64,000 bases of DNA from Pezicula radicicola (taxonomy: Eukaryota; Ascomycota; Leotiomycetes; Helotiales; Dermateaceae), in the NCBI GenBank assembly GCA_003008705.1, contig PDUO01000020.1:808817-872816 (forward strand), given 5' to 3'. The position numbers and the translations under genes are program-made. The notes below the pieces were generated by a model that was not told the DNA's origin, did not search any database, and worked only from the letters and a program-made list of their open reading frames with translations. How positions within the stretch are numbered: the stretch's first letter is position 1; the number at the start of each line of letters is the position of its first letter. Shown one piece after another: positions 1-11,629 of this stretch.

Positions 1-520
1 GTGGAAACGTACTGTAACCTCTGCCTGGCTGAGGTGATTGAGGCGAGCTAGCTGATGATGGAGTAGCTGGAGAATATGCTGGTGGAGGTCCTACTGGCCC
101 TCCAAGTAATGAACTTCGCTCTGGATATAGATCATGATAGGTGCGCCGCGGTGAGACTGGTGACGACAGTGGGTGAGGTGGCAGCGGTGATGGAGAAGCC
201 AAATGATATGGACTCGAGCGAGGTGACGTGTATTGTTGTTGTGAAGATGAAGGAGAGGTTGGTAACACTGCCTGTGCTTGTGATAGAGTGCTCCTTCCCT
301 GGCTGGCCGAATATGCCTCTGCTTCCTGTCTAGCCTCTTGTGCTTTTGCTTCGGCCGTGTTGTTTGCATCCAGAGATGGATCTGAGACCATAACGTTCGG
401 TGGCATATCACTCCGATTGAAGTATCCATCTGTCGGACTGAGCTGGTCACTCAGTGATTGCGAGTCTCCCAAGTCATCATCCGAATCATCGGCACTATAC
501 AGATTATCTGAGAAGGGCAT
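1..520 (-). CDS. Partial Pro/Ser-rich hypothetical protein, N-terminus only
   Basis: Reading the minus strand from an ATG at 520, the frame stays open for 173 codons to position 2, so this is the 5' end of a gene running off the left edge. The protein starts MPFSDNLYSADDSDDDLGDS and is acidic and Ser/Asp-rich at first. It then turns into a low-complexity Pro/Ser/Gln stretch with SSLLGGPVGPPPAYSP near residues 135-150. No catalytic motif, signal peptide or membrane segment is visible in this part. Acidic/proline-rich heads of this kind precede a membrane or adhesin-like domain in many unnamed Leotiomycete proteins, but that is only inference. Most of the protein, and so its function, lies outside the window. 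The open frame and protein-like composition support a real gene. Its promoter would lie at 521-1539. Confidence 0.6.
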   Translation of the reverse strand, partial: MPFSDNLYSADDSDDDLGDSQSLSDQLSPTDGYFNRSDMPPNVMVSDPSLDANNTAEAKAQEARQEAEAYSASQGRSTLSQAQAVLPTSPSSSQQQYTSPRSSPYHLASPSPLPPHPLSSPVSPRRTYHDLYPERSSLLGGPVGPPPAYSPATPSSASSPQSPQPGRGYSTFP

Positions 521-1539
521 GTCTGGCGCAGAAGGCAGCCAGCGTACGCAGCTTCACAATAATTGAATCAACGTTTATGGAACTACTATTCAATCTCGCT
601 TGAGACAAAATATAGAAGGAAAAATGAAGAAATGAGGCAGGAATACTTTCGCGATTCTCGTCCTTGAGACGGGTAAGCGCTAGCAAAAGACCCAAGGAGA
701 CGGAAGATGCAAAAGAGGACGTTGCAGTCATCGCATTCGCGGTCTCTGCACGTCGCCGCGTAACTCCAGGGCGAAAACGACTAGGCAACCAAAAGATAAG
801 AGGATAACAGGAGAGAAAGACGAGAAAAACCTTCATCGGTGTGCATGTTCTTGCAGGTCAACCCCGCATCGCAAACGCGTCAAATTGGAGAGACATTGCG
901 TGAGGGCTGTCATGATGGCGTGCTGATTGGGGGGGAGGTAGAGTCGCGGCACGATGATGCAAATGTAGCCATGCCTGATTAGGAGGGTGCAAAGGAACCT
1001 GGAATTCAGAGAAGCTTGGGAGAAGGTTCAGGATCGAAACTGATCAAATGAGTGGTTGACGGAGAGTGGGTGGAATGGAGTGCAGATAAGCTTAATCAAT
1101 TGATGACAACGTTCCGGACAAACTTCGCACCGTAGCAAGCATCGCGCCCAGCTTCTGCTAGATATCGTGCTATTCTGATCTCCAAACATACATACCTATG
1201 ATATCCCAACACTCAGCCTGGAAGTGCCATTTGTACGAGGTGAGTATAGCGTCTTTTCCGACATGGTTATAAGTAGAGGACGTTGTGCCAAGCCTTTTGG
1301 AGTGATATACCAGTCACGTGCTGTTCATATTACGCGAGACGAGAAAAGGAGTTGAGGTGAGAACTTCGTGACAGCGGAACTGTTCCAACGTCTTCAAAAA
1401 AAAAAAGGACTGGTTTTAAGATTGCTCGGGTTCAAGATAATCAATTTAAATATTCACAGTAGATATAAAAGGTCCTAGGATAGAAAATTTTGCAATATAG
1501 CACGGTCATAACATCGCATCAGCTACTACAAGACCTCGC
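521..1539. other. Intergenic region, no gene seen
   Basis: This separates the start of the left-edge gene from the 3' end of the dioxygenase gene. The open frames here are short and lack protein-like composition. An 11-base A run sits at 1396-1406. Nothing else stands out. Confidence 0.6.
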
Positions 1540-2713
1540 TTAACTAGCAGCCTTCACCGCATTCCCAGCATGCTTATACCTCGCAGCCATCAACCTCCTA
1601 TGAAAATACTCTCCAACACCAACCTCCTCATAAGTCTCACCCTCCTTTCTACAACTCGGTAAAACACTAACAACAGCATCCTCATTCGGACTAACAAAAA
1701 AAGGCATCGAATACCTCTTTTCACCCGACAAATTCAAAACCCTATGAACAGTAGATTGAAACTTATTATTCGTAGCTTGCATCAAGAAATCTCCAATGTT
1801 TACAACAAAGGTGTTGAGGACTGGTGGTGCTTTGATCCATATCCCGTTTGCGTTTAGGACTTCGAGGGCTTGGACTTTGTCCTGGCAGACTAGTGTGAAC
1901 CAGCAGTAATCTGTATGCGCTCCTATTCCTATATCGTTGCTTGAGGGGCTTGATTGGGGTGGGTAGTGAAGGGCTCGGATGCCTGTCATTGGGAAGGTGG
2001 ACATGGAGTCGAGGTAATCTTCTGGGAGGTCCAGTGCGAGTGCGAAAATGCGGATGAGTCGGTGAGAGAAGGATAGTACGTGGGCGTAGTAGGTATATAA
2101 TGCTTTTCGGAATTCGGGATCATCTTCTGGCCATTGATTCTTATGTGGATGGGCTGCGGTTGGTTCAAATGGAGGTGATTGTTCAGGATCATGTGCATCC
2201 TCTCCCATCATAAAAGCCTCCTTCAGATCTATATCATATCAGCACTCCCTTCGCTTAACAGGACCTCGAATAAGCCTACCTCCTTTAGTATTCGGATCAA
2301 GCTTAGTATAAAACATCGGCTCATATCCCCTAACATAAGGATTCTTGCCAGCATGTACCTTCATCTTCGTCTCCGTATCCTGAGCAAACCACCTTTCCAA
2401 TGCCTCAAAAGTCGAATCAACGATATCGCTTGGTACATTGTGGTTCTGGGCATAGAAGAATCCTACTTCATGACATGCTTTACCAACAGCTGTTGCGACT
2501 TTCTTTCGGTCCTCTAGTGAACTAGAGAACATGCCAGACATATCGATCATAGGAATTTCGTCGAAAGTCTCTTTTGCATCGGGCCCAGTGAGGATAGGCC
2601 GACTCCCTGGTTTGCCTCCAGCATGGTATGTCACGACCTGAGGCTATTATTGATTATTTGAGGATACAATCTGAGATTCCTGATAAACCTACCTCAGTGT
2701 CTTTGACAGCCAT
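1540..2713 (-). CDS. 2-oxoglutarate/Fe(II)-dependent dioxygenase (isopenicillin N synthase-like)
   Basis: Three exons on the minus strand: 2713-2693, 2637-2280 and 2228-1540. The introns have 55 and 51 nt, with donors gtaggt and gtaggc. The joined product is 355 aa, normal for this family. An N-terminal DIOX_N domain (about residues 30-125, with IPMIDMSG and the GFFYAQNH region) precedes the jelly-roll core. Iron ligands are visible as H231-x-D233 (AHTDYCW) and H288 (STVHRVLN). The 2-oxoglutarate-binding R298-Y299-S300 follows. All catalytic residues are present, so an active oxygenase is expected. Reactions in this family range from hydroxylation to ring closure in secondary metabolism or hormone and nutrient catabolism, and the substrate cannot be read from sequence. 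No biosynthetic neighbours are present. The ATG lies only seven codons before the first intron; without that mini-exon the frame would have to start at a GTG. Confidence 0.88.
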
Positions 2714-4257
2714 ATTAAGCGATGAGATGAACTCACCCTTCTTTCCTATAGTCAGAGCTCCGCAATAAATTCAAAACGAACCTCTATCGAATATCAAGCA
2801 ACTCTATTTCGGAAACTTAGCACATATTACAGTTGTGTTCTATCTCTTTCCCCGCATCGCGAAGGTCCATCATAGGGAAACATCAGTATCACATGACATG
2901 AATTCAGAAATCCCACTCTTCTTATCACACAGCCACTCGACACTATTCAACGCCACTCTATTAGAGCTTCTTATCAATTAGTCCAAAAATTCATTAAGTT
3001 TGTTTCAGGGTTCATCCTGTGTAGACAAACACCCTAACTCTTAATTCCGAAGTCCGTGATTGCGGCCCTTGACTTCGGAATAGAAAGATGTAGTATACGG
3101 AGTTCGGACAACAACTTCGGACTTGATATAAAACATGTTAATCGTACCGACCATTTAGTTATCCTTAGCTAGATTCCAACCTCTTTATGATATAGCTGAA
3201 AGTATGTAGTGTGTCTGCCGGTAGTCGGCGCAACGACAAAAACTTGCAGAAATATAAGCGAGGCCGAAGGAGGACGCGAATACTTCACTGTGTCGTACCC
3301 AGAAACGAAAAAAATGGGTTATGGGAGGTACAGTATCGGTCTAGGCTTTTTAACACTCGTCAAAAGCAAAGTAGCCTTTGTGCAACACTCGTCAGGAAAT
3401 ATTTACTGCTATAAAGAGGTACATTGTAGATTGGCCTCTGAAAGAGAATATGTGAATAAAAGTAGAAACAGAGGACTACATTTCACTTGACAGCCAACAG
3501 GGAAAGATCTCTAACTAAATGAAGCTGGCAATAGAGGAGTTGGCCATAAAGTTCATGAAAGAATTTGCATACTGAGAACCATCAAATAGTCAAATACTAT
3601 TCCAGGTCCACAAAGTGTTTCTCTAGGGAAGACTTTTTATAAGCGCTTTTGCAAGTTTTCAAGGAAACTGCTTTGCTTCTTTCCACACAGAAAATGGATT
3701 CCAAGAAATCTCGGCGCTTTGAAAACATAAATCCATCATGACGTGTCCTTTACAGTCTCCATTTCTAGTCACTAAACTTTTAAGCTAAAGCAAAATTGTG
3801 GGAATGAATTCGGTTTTAATGAGTATGCTTTTGGAGAAGTCACAGAAGAGACACACACTATGATGGCAAATGTTGCAAAAGTATATCAAATTAAGATCAA
3901 AGCTACTCTGTACTATGATAGAATAGTACGAATAGTTAAGAAGAGGAAGATTGTTGTCGAATGTAGAGGTTGTGAAGTTGTCTTTGTTACAAGTTGGATG
4001 GGACAGGGATCCTGTAACAAAGAAAGCCATTTGAATAGAATGTGGCGCAGCACAGCCACATGTGGCAACCTAATTTCATGACGTTTTTCGCGCCACTACC
4101 CTAAGGTACCTCGTTACATAACACTACGGTATTTTGGTTGCTATCAACAAACCCCACAGCCTGAACCCACAGCAGTTGAAGCTTTCTTCCAACAACTCCA
4201 AAAAAAAAGGGTGTACCATTTCAGCCATCAGGCGAGGATATCCATAACTGAGTCAAG
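2714..4257. other. Intergenic region between dioxygenase and VID27, with a short hairpin
   Basis: No convincing coding frame. It should contain the divergent promoters of the dioxygenase and VID27 genes. A perfect 11-base inverted repeat lies at 3044-3054 and 3071-3081 (ATTCCGAAGTC with GACTTCGGAAT, 16-base loop). It is followed by further CTTCGGA words and TACGGAG near 3098-3122. Confidence 0.5.
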
Positions 4258-6797
4258 ATGTTTGCCCTCCGCAACAGTAAGTAAAATGACCCCTCATAAC
4301 CCCTCGTTCGTGGAAGCAGGGCAATGCGCAACCCAAGAAGAAGCTGCTAATATTTTACTTTTTCACCATAGTTGGCAAACTGATATTTGGCGACACGTCG
4401 AAGGAGTCGATGATCGAGCTCCCCCAGGGACAACTCTACGTCGTCCGCCCTCTCTCCCCGAAAGGTTACTCAGAGCTCATCTTCAAAGACGCTGCGGCTA
4501 GGATCCGTAGAACAAACCAAGATTTCCAATACCAGCTGGTGATACAACGTGCTTACGAGGAGGGAGAGGAAGAGTTGCTGGATGATGAGGACGGGGAGGA
4601 TGCTGATATTGCTGCCTTGTCCGCTGAAAGGGATGAGAAAACCTTCTTGTTGGACGAAGGGCTGCATTTTCGCACAGAGTTTCGCGAAGGTGGAGAAAAG
4701 GTGCTTGCCTGGAGGGACTTGAGTGGTGACGTTGGAGACGTCTATGAATTCGTTTGTGACTCCTCGGTCGACACTTCTCAAGTAGGCCTATTCGAAACTA
4801 CCGCCGTCCAGTGTCAATACGAGCGCAAATTCAGGAGGAGCCACCAGCAGGCGACTGAAGAAGACCTCCAACAATTCACCTTCGACGACGAACAACCTAT
4901 ACCTCTCGCAAGCCCTACACACAGTCCTACAACACTTTCTCCCGTCACAACGATGTCTTTGGATTCTACATCCAGAAATACAGCCAATACGGCTTCAAAG
5001 AGGGAGAAGACACCCACAAAAGCTTCTCGAGAAGTAGTCGTGAAAGACGAGACTCCCACAGCTGCTCCCCCAGTGGCTGAACACCCCGAGGCATTATCTA
5101 TCCTTACGGGTGAGGTTGCAGAGCTTCATCTTTTCGATTTTGTCTCTCAGTCATTCATGCTACAAGATGATGAGGTCAAAGCTATCGTTTCCGAAGTTGG
5201 CAAATGGCAATACTGGCTGCAGATAACAGGCAAGGAGAAGGACTGGCTAGGTCAACGCGTTGAGGCAGACATCAACCCCGTCTTCAATTTTGAGTTTCTA
5301 TCATTCATCTTCAATGCTTATGATGCTGACGGTCAACCCTACTCTTGGCTCCTCCGCTTTAAAGATACCGACACGCTCGTTCGGTTCCAAGAAGGACTCA
5401 TGCAAGCGTTGTGGGAGCAGTTGAATGAGATCAAGTGGAACAAGGCCAAGGATGATGATCGCGAGTATGTGCTTGAAGCTTTCAACGACCTCACAATGGA
5501 GGATGCTCCACAAGAAGAGGAAGAGTACGAAGAAGAGGAAGAGGAGGTTGAGGATGATTCTCCAAGAAGCGAACATTACGACAGCGATGAGGAGGAGGAC
5601 GATGTGGTAACCAGGGACGATGACGGCAACGTCAACTCACAACTTGCTGTTGGCTACAAGCACGACCGATCCTTTGTCGTCCGGGGCTCTAAGATTGGAG
5701 TATTCAAGCATACACCCAACAACCATCTGGAATTCTCAACAAATATCTCAAAGGTTGAGACACCCAAAGGAAAGCTCTTCAGTCCAAAGAAGGTCATGCT
5801 GCATGCTGAGGACACGAACTTGGTTCTTCAGAACGAGGCAGATCCCAATTCACTTTATCGAATGGACTTGGAGTACGGCAAGATCGTGGACGAATGGAAA
5901 GTACATGATGATATCGAAGTCAACAACTTTGCACCAGAGAACAAGTTTGCCCAAATGACGGGCGAACAGACGTTTCTCGGTATATCTCGCAACGCTCTTT
6001 ACCGTATTGATCCTCGTCTAGCTGGAAACAAGCTTGTTGAATCGGAACTGAAGCAATATGCATCCAAGAACGATTTCTCGGCCGCTGCAACCACTGAGAA
6101 AGGTTACATTGCAGTAGCCAGCAACAAGGGAGACATCCGTATGTTCGATCGTCTTGGTATTAATGCTAAAACTCTCATTCCGGCCCTCGGCGACCCTATC
6201 ATCGGTCTTGACGTTAGCGCTGATGGACGCTGGCTTCTTGCCACAACCCGCACATATCTTTTGCTCATTGATGCCCTTCAGAAAGAGGGCAAGAACGAAG
6301 GAAAACTCGGGTTCGAGAAGTCCTTCGGCAAAGACTCGAAGCCACAACCCCGGCGTTTGGCACTTTCACCGTCTCACGTAGCAACTTTCCAAATGGAAAC
6401 TGGCGTGCCGCTCTCTTTCAAGCCTGCACGATTCAATGTAGGCGAAGGCCTTGCTGAAACGTCCATTATCACTGCCACGGGCCCCTTCATCGTCACCTGG
6501 AATATGAAGAAGGTTCTTCAAGGACGCAAAGAACCATATCAAATCAAGCGATACCAGGAAGAAGTCAAGGCAGACAATTACCAATATGGAACGGATAAGA
6601 ATGCCATTGTGGTCATGCCGAACGAGGTCTCGAAGGTCACTAAAGCACAACTGAGGAAGCCAACGAGAGAGAGCATTGCTCCTGCATCTTTGAGTGGTAG
6701 AGGCAGCGGTGGAAGAACCAGCTCTGGGCGCGTTGGAAATAGGGAGAGCTCGCGATACAAGCTCGGGAAAGATGATATCGTCGATTCTCCTTATTGA
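4258..6797 (+). CDS. VID27: VID27 family protein (vacuolar import and degradation)
   Basis: Two exons, 4258-4276 and 4372-6797, joined by a 95 nt intron (gtaagt..catag), give 814 aa; yeast Vid27 is 782 aa. The 19-nt first exon encodes MFALRN and restores the conserved start up to IGKLIFGD. The N-terminal part carries the Vid27 PH-like region (LYVVRPLSPKGYSELIFKD). A very acidic linker at about residues 385-425 (EEEEEVEDD) precedes the C-terminal beta-propeller-like Vid27 domain. That domain shows LAVGYKHDRSFVVRGSKIGV, GYIAVASNKGDIRMFDRLG and LIGLDVSADGRW-like blades. A Ser/Gly/Arg-rich tail follows. In yeast the family is linked to vacuolar delivery and degradation of fructose-1,6-bisphosphatase, but its biochemical role is poorly known. 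It is a single-copy fungal housekeeping gene. Confidence 0.93.
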
Positions 6798-8446
6798 TAT
6801 TTTTCTGCTTTTTTCTGGCCTGATTTCTCGGTTACCTTCAGATTGCGGGACTGAACTTGGTACTCCTCTACGACTTTACGGCTTGGGATAGGAACGGCTA
6901 TGGCGTTTAAGTGCTACCTAATTGGGTAATTGAAGCCTCGGACGGCTGGCATGGAACAAGGCTTCGTTTTCTTTTTTTACCTCACTAATAGTGCAGCTGG
7001 ACTTGTCAGCCATTTGATTTACACTTTTGCACTTTATGTATTAGATAGACAATACCAATACCCCCTATTTGCCTTCGGCCTACAAGCTTAAATCAAATAC
7101 CAGAAATAAGTGAGTTACTCAAATTAAGCCTGTTGCTGAATTCAACCCAGTCAGTTACTGAGTAGTCACGTAGCACCAACCCCTCCACACAAGACATTCA
7201 CATGCCTATAATCGTGCATTTAACCCATCCATCCGGCTGAAGGACGTGTACAACGAGAGTCCCAAATATTTGAGGACTGTACTTTTATCATATACGACAC
7301 TGTAATGCAAAGCTGCCCAAGGGTATACCGGTACTCCGAAATGGCTTGATTTCACAATTTACGGTATCAAAGGCCCGAAGCGCATACCAGCCCCTCCAGT
7401 TTCAACCCAACTGTGGCACACAACAGTCAGAAAGTAGCCGCCGAAATGTGGCTGGTTCATTGGATCAGAAGGGTCCAGAAGCTTCGCAGGGCGCTGCATT
7501 CTGGCATTTCCTACCACTGCAAGTTAAATGATGGCGGGGTTCTTTTGCTGGACCTGAGCTGTTTCGCTCCACCGGAAGTTGGCAGGTAAAACGATGACTT
7601 CATAGGCGCTGGGATGGGGGGTATTTGCTGCTTGCGTGCTTTGATACAGTACTTTTGAGGGTGCAAGCCGTTGTACGGAGGTAATAAAGACTAATTAATT
7701 GTACAGCACAATACAGTATCATACATACAGTAGGATGACGGGATGCTCAATACAATTAGTGAATGTGCCTGGCATGTCTAGCTGTACAGTACCGGGTCGT
7801 CAAGGCCCGAAGCAAACGATCCCGGGCCTTTGAGGGGCTGGCATTTGAGAGCTTGAAGGATGCGCTGGTGGGATTTGAAAGCTGTTGTGTGGAGTGCTGC
7901 ACGATGAGATTAATCCCTGCAAACAGAACAGAAGCCAAAAATCAGCATCCCGTAATTATTACGTCGCTCGTTGCTTGCCCTGTCATCTTCCGATTTTCTG
8001 ATGACCCAACTTCACCCTAACACCCTAAAGTGTTTACCAGAAGCCTCTACTGTAGTCGTCCATTTTCCTCTTTTACCCACCGCGCGACAACGACAGCCTT
8101 ATTCCGTAAGACGTGCAGCAGTCAATGTGATCGCTATTAAAGCTTGTTGAGCCAGCCAACCAACCAACCAACCAACTCGTAAGGAGCACCAGCTATCCCC
8201 TTGGTGAATTTCTTCATACGACTTTCTTCACCAGTCGTGGCATCACTCTCGTCGCTTCGCTATCAATCCCGAGAGATACATTACCGCATAGCTTGTCACT
8301 CGCTTCCTCCGTTCTTACAACCTACAAAGCACCTCCGCAGACTCGAATAGACAGAACCGTCAATCTCCATTGCAACTCTTACGAACCGCCCAACTCCCTC
8401 GCAATCCAATACGAAAATACTCGAAATCCCTTCCAATACAGACACC
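6798..8446. promoter_or_regulatory. Intergenic region / TPS1 upstream region with STRE-like AGGGG sites
   Basis: No gene seen in about 1.6 kb. Two stress-response-element cores (AGGGG or its complement CCCCT) occur at 7833-7837 and 8197-8201; Msn2/4-type factors bind such sites at trehalose genes in yeast. A (CCAA)n run lies at about 8153-8175, just ahead of the likely 5' leader. The STRE word is only five bases, so chance occurrence is possible. A GTAACT-repeat copy in reverse orientation lies at 7111-7162. Confidence 0.35.
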
Positions 8447-10161
8447 ATGTCCTCCCTAAACGAGGGAACCAAAGTGCAGGGAAGACTGCTCCTCGTCTCG
8501 AACCGACTTCCTATCACAATCAAGCGCTCTGACGACGGTCAATATACGTTTGGAGAATCCTCTGGAGGTCTAGTGTCTGGTCTCAGCGGTCTGTCAAAGT
8601 CTACAACCTTCGTGTGGTATGGTTGGCCAGGTCTCGAGGTCCCCGAGAATGAAGCTGGACCTATGAGACAACGATTGAAGGAGGAGCACAACGCCGTACC
8701 TGTTTTTGTTGATGACGAGTTGGCAGACAGACACTACAATGGTTTTTCGAGTACGTACTCTATCTAGTGATACTTAGCAGAGATACTAATAATTTCGCAG
8801 ATTCCATCCTTTGGCCACTCTTCCATTACCACCCGGGAGAAATCACTTTTGATGAATCCGCATGGGCAGCATACAAGGACGTCAACCGCCTCTTTGCTAA
8901 AACTATGGCTAAAGACGTTCAAGATGGCGATCTAATCTGGGTCCACGATTACCACCTGATGCTTCTACCAGAGATGTTGCGCGAGGAGATTGGTTCTACA
9001 AAGAAGAATGTCAAGATCGGCTTCTTCCTCCACACGCCATTTCCCAGCAGCGAAATATACAGAATCTTACCGGTACGAGAGGCGCTACTTTTGGGAGTTT
9101 TGCACTGTGACTTGATTGGCTTTCACACGTACGACTATGCCAGACATTTCCTGAGCAGTTGCTCCAGAATATTGTAAGTGATTCTGTTCCACCAAATACC
9201 TCTAAATTAACCTCTTCTACAGAGAAACACCCACAACACCGAACGGAGTGGAGTTCCGCGGAAAATATGTTACTGTTGCTGCATTCCCCATTGGTATTGA
9301 CCCGGAGAAATTCGTCGACAACCTGAACACGCAGAAGGTCAAGGACCGTATTGCAGTCTTGGAGCGGAAGTTTGAAGGTGTGAAACTTATCGTTGGAGTC
9401 GACCGGCTTGATTACATCAAAGGTGTCCCACAGAAACTTCACGCTCTTGAAGTTTTTCTGACAGAGCACCCCGAATGGATTGGTAAAGTCGTTTTGATAC
9501 AAGTTGCTGTCCCAAGTAGGCAAGATGTTGAAGAATACCAGAACCTAAGAGCTGTCGTCAATGAGCTTGTTGGCAGAATCAATGGTAAATTTGGTAAGTA
9601 GCTCGCAACCCCTAGCTAGATTTGACACTGACAGACATAGGCACAATCGAGTTCATGCCTATTCATTTCCTCCATCAATCTGTCCCCTTCGACGAACTTA
9701 CTGCTCTCTATGCGGTCTCAGACGCTTGTCTCGTCTCATCTACTCGTGACGGCATGAACCTCGTCTCTTATGAATACATTGCAACTCAACGAAATCGTAA
9801 TGGAGTTATGATTCTCTCCGAATTCACGGGAGCAGCCCAATCCCTAAACGGTGCTCTCATCGTCAACCCTTGGAACACCGAAGAACTAGCAAGCGCCATC
9901 CATGACGCCGTCACTATGTCTGCTGAGCAGCGACATAATAATTTCAAGAAGCTAGAGAAGTACATTTTCAAGTACACGAGTGCATGGTGGGGAGAGAGCT
10001 TTGTCAGCGAGTTGGTTCGCATCAGCGATCTTGCCGAGAAGAAGGAGAAGCAGAAAGCGAGTCTTACTGGAAAGGTGCATGAGCTTGTGGCAAATGTGAA
10101 GGAGTTGACTGCTGGTACTCCTGAGGGCAAAGAAGACGTTGAATTGGTGAATGGCGAGTGA
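8447..10161 (+). CDS. TPS1: Alpha,alpha-trehalose-phosphate synthase, UDP-forming
   Basis: Four exons: 8447-8750, 8801-9173, 9223-9593 and 9641-10161. The introns are 47-50 nt and every join is in frame, giving 522 aa, the usual length of fungal Tps1. The enzyme (GT20) makes trehalose-6-phosphate from UDP-glucose and glucose-6-phosphate in the cytosol. It supports stress tolerance and glycolytic control. Landmarks in order: LLLVSNRLPI, GGLVSGL, YGWPGLEVP, HYNGFSNSILWPLFHYHP (formed only after splicing intron 1), VHDYHLMLLP, FFLHTPFPSSE, the catalytic GVDRLDYIKG and DGMNLVSYEYIATQ. The phosphatase domain found in Tps2 is absent, so this is the synthase subunit only. The upstream region has STRE-like sites, consistent with stress control. 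The family call is very secure. Confidence 0.97.
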
Positions 10162-10247
10162 CGTGATTGAATATGCTAGGAGCAATTTGGCAATCATCGA
10201 AAGGTTTTATGTGTGTATGAACTTGGGGGCCAAAATTGGTTATGGTT

Positions 10248-10271
10248 GGATGGGGATGGGGATGGGGACGG
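10248..10271 (+). repeat. G-rich (GGGGAT)n run in the TPS1 3' region
   Basis: Three GGGG runs separated by AT, flanked by GG on both sides, about 90 bases after the TPS1 stop codon on the coding strand. It could form a G-quadruplex in the mRNA tail if transcribed. That is inference from composition only. Confidence 0.5.
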
Positions 10272-10515
10272 ATAACTAATGAATGGTCGGAACTGGGTTG
10301 GATGGATGGTTAGTTCTCTACAAGAGTGCGTAGACGACGAGATAACATGATACCAGGTTACATGAAATGGGATAAAACAGAGTAATAAGTACACTCTCTC
10401 ATAATTGGCATGGAAGTTTTGCTTCGAGGATAGATAAATGATACCTTTTGTAGAACTTTGAACTGTTGGATTTTGGCACTGCCATGTAACTTACTTTGAC
10501 ATAAAGAAGACCGTA

Positions 10516-10592
10516 GAATAACTCTCTGACTTAGTAACTCTCTTGGCTTAGTAACTTAGTGAGTTGAGTAACTTAGTTGATTTAGTAGACTT
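10516..10592 (+). repeat. 17-bp GTAACT minisatellite, about 4 copies
   Basis: Successive units begin at the GTAACT core with 17-18 base spacing; a typical unit is GTAACTCTCTTGGCTTA. Copies are imperfect. Related arrays occur at 18895-18977, 55807-55850 and, in reverse orientation, about 7111-7162. Confidence 0.6.
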
Positions 10593-11629
10593 GATCTATT
10601 CATATATACAGCAATTTGCATCCAACCAAAGCCTTTTATCTTCTACTAATACCGTACAGACCTGATCTCTTTAGAGGGAAGCCAACAATACCTATCTATA
10701 CTAATTGTCGAAGGCGAAAACATTGTCTGGAGAAGTGTCGATATCAAGACCACGAACCAGGAGGTTTTGAGTACTTCATCTCGTTCCATCTCGACGAGTG
10801 ATTTGCGCTGAGCTCTGCTTTATTGCGGAAGATATCCATTGTCATGTCTGCATCTGAGAGGTCGTCGACATCTCCACGTTATGAATAAGCAAGTGGGGGT
10901 CTACAGCTGCTCAAACACATTGTTTTTAAGGCCTGTCTACAACTCAACACTTCTTAGCAGTGTACCTTAAGACCTTAACTAGTCTCCTCTCCTCGTCACA
11001 ATCCATGTATTGTTTGTGTCGGGAATCGGCCGCTTCGAAGGTATAGTACACGAGTAGATGGTCGAGAGCAGTACCGATATTTTGAATGCCATTCTAAAAG
11101 GAGTGTTCGTCGTGTTGGGATGAACTATATAACATCGTGTTACCAGGCTTGGGTTAAGGTACCGGGACGTACTACAATAAGTCCCAAGGGCTTCTTCGGG
11201 AACCACTTGTGCAATAGTTCAATTTTCCATCACTCACATTTTGCAAGTAAGTACAACGAGGTGCCGTATATCTTGTTACCAATTTCAATTACAGCAACTA
11301 ATCTTCTTTGAAAACGGAGATAAAACAGTGAAAGCGAACTCTGAGGTTCACTGTTATTGCCACGAGAATCCTTGCCGCCGAATTAAAGGTCCAACTGTCA
11401 CCAAAATTGCAGTACAATGTGCTAGCTTTCTAGATGCTGGTGCACTGGTGGGAGAGCTCGCTTATAAAAGGGAGGAGCAAGTTGCCTTGAGCCCTGACGC
11501 TACAACTAGCCTTCGCACTCACAGAAGGAACGTGTTACATCTGTAAAATGGAAAGAATGTTTGTCACAGAATGAGAGGTTTAGAGAAGAAAAGTAACGTC
11601 TATCCCTGCGCCCCGAGACGTACCCCGTA

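Larger units (their letters stand above)
10162..11629. other. Intergenic region downstream of TPS1
   Basis: No convincing gene; open frames are short and unlike protein. It contains the G-rich run and the GTAACT minisatellite reported separately. It leads into the degenerate transposase relic. Confidence 0.5.

Noticed and set aside
91..450. 119-codon minus-strand frame near the left edge
   Set aside because: It is another frame of the same strand as the edge gene; the frame from 520 has a better start and protein-like composition.
1540..10161. Secondary-metabolite cluster around the dioxygenase
   Set aside because: Neighbours are housekeeping genes (VID27, TPS1); no synthase, P450 or transporter cluster is present.
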